From: CAYSUS01 sp964434165
GTDB lineage: Bacteria; Planctomycetota; Planctomycetia; Pirellulales; Thermoguttaceae
Direction: 5' to 3'
DNA: 22,474 nt
NCBI GenBank assembly: GCA_964434165.1
Contig: CAYSUS010000111.1
Coordinates: 1 to 22,474 of the forward strand
Of this stretch, positions 7,573 to 14,118 are shown in pieces. Positions within the stretch are counted from its first letter, which is position 1. Every line of letters begins with the position of its first letter. The notes under the pieces are model-generated. The model saw only the letters and a list, made by a program, of their open reading frames with translations. It made no database searches and was not told the DNA's origin. Position numbers and translations under genes: made by a program.

Positions 7573-9807
7573 TCAGGAGGTCGCGTGGCCGTTCAGGTCC
7601 GCTTCGAGGCCGTACACTTCGCTGGACGAGCCCGCCACGACCGTCCCCAGGAAGGGAATCCCGAACGCGTCGAGCACGTCGCGGCTGGCGAGCACCCGCG
7701 GGGCCTGGCTCACGTCGCGGAGAACGGACAGGATGGCGCCATCGACGTGCTGGCCGATGAAGCGCGAGTCCACGCCGGTAAGGATCGGGCTGCTGTCGAT
7801 GATCACGAACTCGTACTCGGCGCGGAGCCCGGCCACCAGGGCCTCGGCGGCACCGTTGGTCAAGCGGGCCTGGGCCTGGCGGTTCCACCGGCCGGCCAGC
7901 ACCACGTCGAGGTCGGATCCGGCGACGCGATGGGTGACCTCGGGCACGGAAGCCTCGCCCCGGAGCAGCTCGCCGACGCCGGGGCCGGGCGGCAGACGAA
8001 AGACGCTCCCCAGCGCCGGCCGCCCGACGTCGAAGTCCACCAGCACGGTGCGGCGCTGGCTGCGGGCGATGCTCAGGGCCAGTTGGCTGGCCAGGGTGGT
8101 CTTCCCCTCGCCGGCCATGGCACTGGAGACCAGCACCACACGCGTTCCGTCGGTTTGCGCCTTGCGGAGGAGCACGGCGGCCACCGCATCGACCGAACGG
8201 GTCAGCAGCGCGCGCCAGTACGGCGGACAGCGCCCGTGGGTGTGAAGACGGCGCACGGCCCGGGCGGGAATCAGCGGCACGGCCCCCAGCACGGCCAGGC
8301 CCAGCCCGCGGGAGACCTCGGCCGAGTTGTTGATTCGCTGGCGGCGTGTTTCCCACCAGGTGATTCCCAGGATGGGCAGCAGCACGCCCATCAGGCCGGC
8401 CATGACCGAGGACCGCAGGCGGGCCGCGTCGTCGGTGGCTTGGGGAACCTCGGCCCGCTGGACGACCCGGATGCGGGGGCCGGATCGCAACTCGACCTTC
8501 AGGCGCTCGCGCTCTTCGGCCACGGTGCTCAGTACGCCTGAGAGATGCCCGATCTCGGTTCGCATCATCTCGATGTCCACCGACGAGCCGCCGTAGTCCT
8601 TGGACTTGGCAGCCTGGCGCTTGGCCTCCTCGGCCAACTGCTCGCGCTGCACGGAGATCAGGGCGATCTGCTTCTCCAGCGTGGCGGCCTCCGCCTCGGC
8701 CGACGCGCGTTGCCTCCGAAGCAGTTCCTTGCGCAGCTCGGAGCGGCGCGCGGCCAGGCGCTGCTTCGCGGCGTCAAGGTCGTGGCGGGACTGCGTTACG
8801 AAACGCCGAGTCGCTTCGGTGGCCACAGCCTCCGTGGCCGCGACGAGCTGTCCCAATCGCTCCACCTCGCCGCGCATCCTCTGGGCGACCGGATCGGAGA
8901 CCGCAAACGCGTCCAGCGCCGTCTCGGAGACCTCCGCCGCCCGTCCCTTGCGAAGGGCCGCACGCCGCGTTTGCAGCTCCGCCTCGGTGTGGCCGAGATC
9001 GAGCTGAAGGCGGACCAGCTCGGACTGCAAAGCGGCGAGCTGCTGTCGGGCCATGAGCTGGTCGAGCAGCAGCGCCTCGGGGTCGCCCGTGCCCAACTGC
9101 TCGGCCAGGCTTTTCAGATCGGACTGCCGGGTGCGGAACTCGGTCTCCGTTTCCGCATGGATGCGGTCGAGGTCCGCGAGGCGCTCGCGGCGCCGGTTGC
9201 GCTCCGCCTCGACGACTTCGCGCATGTAGGCCTCGACCACGGCATCGACCATCGCCGCCAGTTGCTGGGGATGGTCGCCTCGCAGCGACACCCGCATGAT
9301 CTCCGCGTTGCCGGGGAAATCGACCCGCAGCTCGTCCGCCAGCCAGGAGACCGGGTCGTCGTGCCGCTCGATGAGGGGCAGCTCGGCGACCTCGTGCTGG
9401 CGAAGGGCCGTGTGGATCACAAAGCGGCTGCGCAGAAGCTGCGCCTGGGTGCTCTTGTAGATCTCGAACGTGGCGGCGTCGGCCCGATCGGCGGTCTCGA
9501 ACACGAGGCGCTGCTCCTGAGAAGACACCTGGAGCAGGGATGCCACGGTGTACTTGGGCATGTAGGCCGTCCATGTGCCGACGGCCGCGGCAACCCCACA
9601 CACCGCCGCTGCGAACGTGGCGATCAACCACCGCCGCCGTAAGGCATGCAGGTAGGCACCAACCCCCTGACCAGGGAATGGCGCCGGACCGGGCATGGGC
9701 CCGCCGAGCGACAGGTCACGGTCCCCGTAATCCGCCGGCGACGCATGTCCCGAGATCAGGGCCGGACCTGCGGGTTCCAGCGGAGGGTGTGCTCGTTCTA
9801 TTGCCAT
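7573..9807 (-). CDS. Wzc-like polysaccharide co-polymerase/BY-kinase without Tyr tail
   Basis: The 744-residue protein has the architecture of a bacterial tyrosine autokinase of capsule/exopolysaccharide systems. It has a short cytosolic leader, a first membrane segment (about 61-80), a Wzz-type periplasmic part with a long coiled coil (about 195-450), a second membrane segment (about 466-485) and a C-terminal P-loop ATPase. The Walker A is SSAMAGEGKTT (Lys569), the Walker A' is VLVDFDVGRP (Asp591/Asp593) and the Walker B is FVIIDSSP (Asp671). Canonical kinases end in a Tyr cluster; this one ends EVYGLEADLNGHATS with one Tyr, so autophosphorylation of a tail is doubtful. It is a paralogue of the protein at 14119-16362 with nearly identical spacing throughout. 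It heads the minus-strand operon. No strong Shine-Dalgarno precedes the ATG; Met38 is an alternative start. Confidence 0.88.
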   Translation of the reverse strand: MAIERAHPPLEPAGPALISGHASPADYGDRDLSLGGPMPGPAPFPGQGVGAYLHALRRRWLIATFAAAVCGVAAAVGTWTAYMPKYTVASLLQVSSQEQRLVFETADRADAATFEIYKSTQAQLLRSRFVIHTALRQHEVAELPLIERHDDPVSWLADELRVDFPGNAEIMRVSLRGDHPQQLAAMVDAVVEAYMREVVEAERNRRRERLADLDRIHAETETEFRTRQSDLKSLAEQLGTGDPEALLLDQLMARQQLAALQSELVRLQLDLGHTEAELQTRRAALRKGRAAEVSETALDAFAVSDPVAQRMRGEVERLGQLVAATEAVATEATRRFVTQSRHDLDAAKQRLAARRSELRKELLRRQRASAEAEAATLEKQIALISVQREQLAEEAKRQAAKSKDYGGSSVDIEMMRTEIGHLSGVLSTVAEERERLKVELRSGPRIRVVQRAEVPQATDDAARLRSSVMAGLMGVLLPILGITWWETRRQRINNSAEVSRGLGLAVLGAVPLIPARAVRRLHTHGRCPPYWRALLTRSVDAVAAVLLRKAQTDGTRVVLVSSAMAGEGKTTLASQLALSIARSQRRTVLVDFDVGRPALGSVFRLPPGPGVGELLRGEASVPEVTHRVAGSDLDVVLAGRWNRQAQARLTNGAAEALVAGLRAEYEFVIIDSSPILTGVDSRFIGQHVDGAILSVLRDVSQAPRVLASRDVLDAFGIPFLGTVVAGSSSEVYGLEADLNGHATS

Positions 9808-10251
9808 TCGATTCGAGGGAAGCTACCGCCGCTGCCGCTTCTCTCTCCGCCACATGTTGTTCGAAGAGAGGCGGCATCCTGCCGCCCATGCGGCTGAAGC
9901 GCAGTTGCGCAATCCAAGTCGATGCGTCCCCGTCGCGCAAGCGCGACGCGACAACGTATTTTCTCAATTGACTGCAAACATCCCAGATTATCAGGTTATG
10001 ATAGCGGGGCGGTCGGTAACCGTCAATAGTGGGGTCTGCCTCTGCCCACGGGACCTCGGTGAATCGGCTCGGCGTCCGCCGTCTTCAGTAGTAGGTCTGC
10101 CTCTGCCCACGGGACCTCGGTCACGCGCTGTCCGGGCCGCCTGGGGAATGGCTCCGAGCAATGGAAACGGGCGCAGGAATGTGAGACACTCGGACATCCG
10201 CCTGCGAGACGGCCCCCGTGCTCCGGCGAGCCGCGACGTGGACCACCGCCC
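9808..10251. other. Divergent intergenic region with hairpins, AT-rich patch and direct repeats
   Basis: This 444-base gap separates the minus-strand wzc operon from the plus-strand VanZ-like gene and should hold promoters for both. It contains two perfect hairpins: GGCGGCA/TGCCGCC at 9870-9886 and CGTCGCGC/GCGCGACG at 9931-9948. Next comes an AT-rich patch at about 9954-10004 containing TTGACT (9968-9973) and TATGAT (9997-10002). Their 23-base separation is too long for one promoter; TGCAAA at 9973-9978 gives an 18-base spacer. A 28-base direct repeat pair follows. No protein-coding signal is convincing. Confidence 0.5.
10033..10121. repeat. Pair of identical 28-base direct repeats, 61-base period
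   Basis: The 28 bases at 10033-10060 recur exactly at 10094-10121. Each starts GGTCTGCCTCTG and ends GGGACCTCGGT. The 33 bases between them are unique. Both copies are preceded by a TAGT. Two units are too few to call a CRISPR array and no cas gene is present. Confidence 0.75.
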
Positions 10252-10647
10252 ATGTCCTGTCGAGCATCAACGCGCGCCAAGGCGATAAAGGCCCTGTTCT
10301 TCGCCTACCTGATCGGACTCACCGTCCTGCTGGTGATTCCCATTCCGTCCATGACGGAGGCCGGCGAAACGCCCCTGCGATGGATCATCCGCCACGTTTC
10401 GGCGTGGAGCCATCTCCTGGCCTTCCTGGTGCTCGCGGTCCTGGCGCTTGCCGTGCGACCCGGCCATGCTGGGGCTCGCGTGGGGGTGGTTCTATGCATC
10501 TACGCTGCGGGAACCGAGTTGGCCCAGGCGGCTCTGCCCTGGCGATCGGGTCAGTGGAGCGACTTCGTGCAGGACGTCGCCGGCATTGCCATCGCCCTGC
10601 TTGTTTGGGCGGTCCTCAAGATACGCCGCAGCAATCCGACGCGGTGA
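10252..10647 (+). CDS. VanZ-like small membrane protein
   Basis: The 131-residue protein has about four membrane segments (near 12-30, 51-69, 75-95 and 105-123). Its C-terminal half shows the VanZ-like signature: a Ser-His at 53-54 in the second segment, then Glu89 and Gln92 (TELAQ), Arg98 in LPWRSGQWSD, Asp104, and a DVAG motif where many relatives have an Asn before AxG. VanZ of the teicoplanin-resistance cluster is the founding member, but most relatives have unknown roles and are common near envelope-polysaccharide genes. It is transcribed away from the wzc/opx operon and stands alone between repeat-rich gaps. No good Shine-Dalgarno is visible before the ATG. A role in glycan or envelope metabolism is inferred only from family and location. 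Confidence 0.75.
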   Translation: MSCRASTRAKAIKALFFAYLIGLTVLLVIPIPSMTEAGETPLRWIIRHVSAWSHLLAFLVLAVLALAVRPGHAGARVGVVLCIYAAGTELAQAALPWRSGQWSDFVQDVAGIAIALLVWAVLKIRRSNPTR

Positions 10648-10773
10648 CCCCCGATGGACGGGCCGGCGCGGAGACCAGGCGCGGCCCGATCAGAACGTTG
10701 TGCTCCGACCGACATCGCGCCCTGGAATCTGGCTAACGATCGCTGGCTCAGCGCCTGGTGAAATCCAGGCATC

Positions 10774-10860
10774 GATGCGATCGCACGGGGGCCACCGGGA
10801 GACGCCGGCGATGTTCCGCTGGCGATCGACCATCGCGATGCGATCGGACGGGGGCCACCG
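10774..10860. repeat. Pair of 24-base direct repeats, 63-base period
   Basis: The 24 bases at 10774-10797 match 10837-10860 at 23 positions; the one difference is C10784 against G10847. Each starts GATGCGATCG and ends CGGGGGCCACCG. The intervening 39 bases are not repeated within the window. The period is close to the 61 bases of the repeat pair on the other side of the VanZ-like gene, but the sequences differ. Confidence 0.7.
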
Positions 10861-11108
10861 TCTGAGGCGACTGTTGGAGAGCTGGGCCCAAGCCCTCGCG
10901 TTGAGGGCGAGTCGCCGAGCGCACCCCCCAACCAGACCTGCAGCCGCCCGCCCCGCGGTGACGCAGTCCTTCGGGCCGCATCGGACTGCTAGTGCAGAAA
11001 CGGGGACTCAACGGGAGGGCAGAGGAATTGCCTGGCGAGGGGAATACCCCTCTGGTGTTATGTTTTCGTTAGCTGTCGGTGTAGGAAATGCGAGTGGAAT
11101 CTTACCCC

Positions 11109-11136
11109 TTGACAGGGGCTCAGTCGAGGTTATGAA
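11109..11136 (+). promoter_or_regulatory. Sigma70-like promoter upstream of the FixJ-like regulator
   Basis: TTGACA (11109-11114, full consensus) and TATGAA (11131-11136, four of six) are 16 bases apart in an AT-richer stretch. The TTGACA also forms the loop of a CCCC/GGGG mini-stem. If used, it would give a leader of about 410 bases to the regulator at 11558, containing the hairpin at 11160-11176 and the palindrome at 11199-11212. Confidence 0.35.
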
Positions 11137-11557
11137 TAGGAGTCCCCTTGAGCCAGTGAGGCGCGGGTTTCGCGCCGTTTCTGCTCAGGGACGGAACAAG
11201 GGAGGCCTCCCTCCGACATACACACGCCGTTTTTTCGAGTCATCACGACGCTTATAGAGCGGGGTCTGAAGCGTTGCGATGGGGGTCGTGGTCTTCCGAG
11301 GCCAGCTTCGCGAAGGACGAGTGCCTGTGAACGAGGCGGAACTACCGTAGAACGTGCGAGCCCGATGCACCCATAGGGCCTTGCCCTCAGTGCGGAGGAC
11401 GGTTCGTTCGGCGGTTAAGGACTGTCTTGCTCCAGCCTCCCACGGCGTCCGTTGCGGCTTCTCTCTCACAGGGCGGCAGAGAGCCGCGTGCGGACCGCGC
11501 GTCCAACATGGCATTCGTCGATGGATCGGCGCCGAGTGAAGGGCAGAGGCATCGGGA

Positions 11558-12373
11558 ATGGCGGCAGAGTCCACGCTATACGTCATCGACGGCGACTTGG
11601 GGGTCCGCGCAGCCGTCGGGGAGCTGGCCGACACGTTGGGCGTCGGATACCAGGCATTCACCTCCGGCAAAGGGTTTCGAGATGCGTACTCGGGATCCTC
11701 CCCCGGCTGCGTCATCACCGAGGTGCGACTCCGTGATGGCAACGGTTTGCAGGTCATGGAGCATCTGACCTCCCGCCGCGACTTGACCCCGGTCGTATTC
11801 GTGGCGGCCAGGGCGTCGGTTGCTGTCGCGGTCCGGGCCATGCGGGCCGGTGCCTTCCACTTCCTCGCCAAACCGGTTCACGAGACCGTCTTGTGGGACG
11901 TGGTCCTGGACGCGCTGCGAGCCGACGCTCGATACCGCAAGGCCCGGGCATGGCACCGAGAACGAGAGCAGCGTCTTGACAGGCTCACGGAGAAGGAACT
12001 CCAAATCCTCGAGCACATTGCCGAAGGCAGGGCAAACCGCGAGATCAGCACCGAGTTGGGAATCTCCATGCGCACCGTCGAGCACCGCCGCGCTCGAATG
12101 ATGAAGAAGCTGGGGGCCGGTTCCATCACCGAGTTGCTTCACTTTGCGGTGATCTCTTGCCGCGGCGCGGCGATGTGGGCCGCCGCCGACGCACCGCGCG
12201 GGCTGGGGACCCAGGGACTCTGGCGGGAATCGTCATGTGGCTCTCGAAGCGGGTCGCTACCTGCCCGACGATCGGGGCAAACTCGCCGAAGTGGCGAAGA
12301 GTCGCCATCGGCGCACCAACAAGACGGGACCATGGCATGCGGAATCCCGCAAGACGAACTTGGCCACGCTTAG
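11558..12373 (+). CDS. FixJ/NarL-type response regulator with degenerate receiver
   Basis: Residues 1-125 align by eye with the FixJ receiver and residues 142-200 with its LuxR-type HTH (LTEKELQILEHIAEGRANREISTELGISMRTVEHRR), so it is a DNA-binding regulator. The phosphoacceptor Asp is replaced by Glu55 (VITEVRL), the second acidic pocket residue by Gly12 (VIDGD), and the switch Thr by Ala (VFVAARA). Only Asp11 and Lys105 (LAKPV) remain. Glu at this position often mimics phosphorylation, so constitutive activity is plausible. No histidine kinase lies nearby. Residues from about 203 to 271 form a Ser/Arg/Gly-rich tail absent from FixJ (about 204 residues), with looser third-base use, perhaps read-through after loss of the native stop. 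GAGG lies about eight bases before the ATG. Its targets may be the flanking polysaccharide and exosortase genes. Confidence 0.82.
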   Translation: MAAESTLYVIDGDLGVRAAVGELADTLGVGYQAFTSGKGFRDAYSGSSPGCVITEVRLRDGNGLQVMEHLTSRRDLTPVVFVAARASVAVAVRAMRAGAFHFLAKPVHETVLWDVVLDALRADARYRKARAWHREREQRLDRLTEKELQILEHIAEGRANREISTELGISMRTVEHRRARMMKKLGAGSITELLHFAVISCRGAAMWAAADAPRGLGTQGLWRESSCGSRSGSLPARRSGQTRRSGEESPSAHQQDGTMACGIPQDELGHA

Positions 12374-12444
12374 GAGAGAAGAACTCCCATTCCCCCCAGG
12401 GTGGATCTTAGGCGTCGAGTCGGGAGGTGTTTGTGTGCATAGGT

Positions 12445-12466
12445 AATCTACGGCTTCTGGTAGATT
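12445..12466. terminator. Seven-base-pair hairpin after the regulator gene
   Basis: AATCTAC (12445-12451) and GTAGATT (12460-12466) pair perfectly around GGCTTCTG, 72 bases after the regulator stop. The stem is AT-rich and lacks a T-run, so it is a weak terminator candidate or a protein-binding dyad. Confidence 0.35.
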
Positions 12467-12531
12467 CTCAAGGGGGTAGTGGGAATGTCGGCTAGGGCGA
12501 GTGAAAGGGGTATTCCCTACGTTCTGGGGAG

Positions 12532-12559
12532 TTGACCAGTGAAGCGAGGCAACTATCGT
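12532..12559 (+). promoter_or_regulatory. Candidate sigma70-like promoter for the exosortase operon
   Basis: TTGACC (12532-12537, five of six) and TATCGT (12554-12559, four of six) are separated by 16 bases. It points at the exosortase gene but lies about 570 bases upstream, implying a long leader. It is the best match I found in this gap and remains a guess. Confidence 0.3.
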
Positions 12560-13124
12560 AGTGGTTGGGACCTGATGATTCGCCGACCTGATGCTCCCGG
12601 CGAATCCTCCTGCCGATCGACCTGCCACGCTTTCGGAACGGAAAACTCCAACCTGCAACTGGCATGCGTCCGCCTTGGGCCCGGGCTCGCTCCACCCAGC
12701 GCGGCCGAAATCTCATCCTTTGGGGGAGATCGAGGCAACTACCTCCGCGGCTTCCTTGCCTGCGGTTGGCTGGGGGGTTGCTTGAGCAGACGGGACGGCG
12801 GACCAACGAGGCAGCACGATCGCTGTCCGCCCGTTCTGTGGCCTCCAGCTTGGCGGGCGGCGGAATCCAACACCCAGCCCCGGCACCCTATTGAGCGGAC
12901 TTGCGCCGTCGGCCCGCAGTATCTGAGCGGATCGACACACGCGGTATCGGACCCGGCTCCTTGCCGGATGGGGACGGTTGTTCGTTCGTAAAAGAAGAAC
13001 GCGTCAGGCGGCGGGTGATGTCTCGCCGAAGCGGGTGCGACGGCACCCACGGGGACGGAGTACGCGCGGATCGGCAGACAGGCGACGGATGGCGAAGGCA
13101 ACAGGCAAGCACCTGGTGTGATCG

Positions 13125-14069
13125 TTGAGCGGCGACCCCTTGAGCACAGGAGCGAAGACCCTCTCGCCCGCCACGGTGGCCAGCGCGGTCGTCCTCGGTG
13201 GGGCCATCGCGTGGGCATACGCGGACGTGATCGCGATGCTCGCGGGGCGCTGGTGGGACGAGGAGGAGTATCACCACGGCTTCCTGGTGCCGGCGTTTTC
13301 GCTTTACCTTCTATGGGTGCGGCGGGAGATGTTCAAGCCGCTTCCGCAGGGGGGCAACTGGTGGGCCGCCGCGGCGTTCGGGGTCGCGGGGGCGCTGCGA
13401 TGGGCGTCGGCGTACTGGACGTTCGAGCTGCTCGACCCGCTCTCCATCCTGCCATGCATGGCGGGCGTGGCCTTGGCCGCGGGCGGCTGGAAGGCGCTGC
13501 GATGGAGTTGGCCGGCGATCCTGTTCCTGGGATTCATGGTGCCTTTGCCAGGGCGGCTCGCCGACGTGCTCAGCGGACCGCTCCAGCGAATCGGGACGGT
13601 CATCAGCACGTACATCCTTCAGACCCTCGGCGTGCCTTCGGTGGCCCAGGGCAACGTAATCCTGATGACCGAGGGCCAGGTCGGCGTGGCCGAAGCCTGC
13701 AGCGGACTGCGGATGATGGTGCTGTTCTTCGCGGTTTGCACCGGGGCGGCGCTCTTGATGTCACGGGGGACCTTGGAGCGGGTTGTCGTGGTCCTCAGCG
13801 CGGCGCCGATCGCCGTGGCGGCCAACGTGGTGCGGATCACGGCCACGGCGCTGCTTCACGAGAGTTCGGCCTGGCACGGGCTGAGCGAGAGGACGATTCA
13901 CGATGCGGCGGGTTGGTTCATGATGCCGTTGGCCGTGATCATGCTGTGGCTGGAGGTCGCGCTTCTGAGCAGGCTGATCCTCATCCCGCCCGACGACGAG
14001 CGCACGGCCGTGGCCGCCTCCCTGGCGCTGGAGCCCCAGGACGCGGCGCCGGGAAGGGCCGGACCGTAG
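13125..14069 (+). CDS. Exosortase (PEP-CTERM processing transpeptidase family)
   Basis: The product (314 residues from the first TTG) is a multi-pass inner-membrane protein with the exosortase triad in order: Cys192 in AEACSGLRMM, Arg237 in NVVRITATALLHE, and His259 in HDAAGWFMMPLA. The N-terminal EYHHGFLVPAFSLYLLW segment is also typical. Exosortases cleave the PEP-CTERM tail and are thought to transfer the protein to a surface acceptor; the gene at 3895-4797 encodes a fitting substrate. Unlike EpsI-fused types it ends soon after the last membrane helix, and an EpsI-like protein is encoded separately at 18007. It could belong to a planctomycete subtype (XrtU-like), which I cannot decide. The start is uncertain: TTG at 13125, TTG at 13140 and GTG at 13176 are all possible, and none has a good Shine-Dalgarno. 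It leads the seven-gene operon. Confidence 0.9.
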   Translation: MSGDPLSTGAKTLSPATVASAVVLGGAIAWAYADVIAMLAGRWWDEEEYHHGFLVPAFSLYLLWVRREMFKPLPQGGNWWAAAAFGVAGALRWASAYWTFELLDPLSILPCMAGVALAAGGWKALRWSWPAILFLGFMVPLPGRLADVLSGPLQRIGTVISTYILQTLGVPSVAQGNVILMTEGQVGVAEACSGLRMMVLFFAVCTGAALLMSRGTLERVVVVLSAAPIAVAANVVRITATALLHESSAWHGLSERTIHDAAGWFMMPLAVIMLWLEVALLSRLILIPPDDERTAVAASLALEPQDAAPGRAGP

Positions 14070-14118
14070 CCCTTTTCGAGAGAACGGCGTTGACACGTTT
14101 CCCGGGGGACCGACAGCG

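Larger units (their letters stand above)
10648..11557. other. 910-base non-coding, repeat- and hairpin-rich region
   Basis: No credible gene is seen on either strand. The region holds a 24-base direct repeat pair (10774-10797 and 10837-10860) and stem-loops at 10892-10908 (GCCCTC/GAGGGC), 11037-11052 (GAGGGG/CCCCTC) and 11160-11176 (GGCGCG/CGCGCC, followed by GTTT). It also has a 14-base perfect palindrome at 11199-11212 (AGGGAGGCCTCCCT) and a sigma70-like promoter at 11109-11136. Base composition falls towards AT between about 11050 and 11150, unlike the flanks. Confidence 0.55.
12374..13124. other. 751-base non-coding region upstream of the exosortase operon
   Basis: Open frames exist on both strands, but their predicted proteins lack family features and have erratic composition, so none is called. 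The region has a hairpin at 12445-12466, a promoter-like pair at 12532-12559, and at 12506-12517 the complement of the 12 bases GGGAATACCCCT found at 11040-11051 before the regulator. It probably holds the control region of the seven-gene operon starting at 13125. Confidence 0.5.

Noticed and set aside
10033..10860. Possible CRISPR or CRISPR-like array from the two direct-repeat pairs
   Set aside because: The two pairs have different sequences, only two units each, a gene lies between them and no cas gene is in the window.
11132..11257. 41-codon small ORF downstream of the TTGACA promoter-like site
   Set aside because: It has no clear Shine-Dalgarno at proper spacing, is Arg-rich and contains the hairpin and palindrome; a coding role is not supported.
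11185..11871. Minus-strand open frame overlapping the regulator
   Set aside because: It is antisense to a well-supported receiver domain and shows shadow-type composition.
12539..12991. Open frame of 150 codons on the + strand between the regulator and the exosortase
   Set aside because: Composition is erratic, no family motif or signal is visible, and overlapping minus-strand frames are equally open, as expected in GC-rich non-coding DNA.
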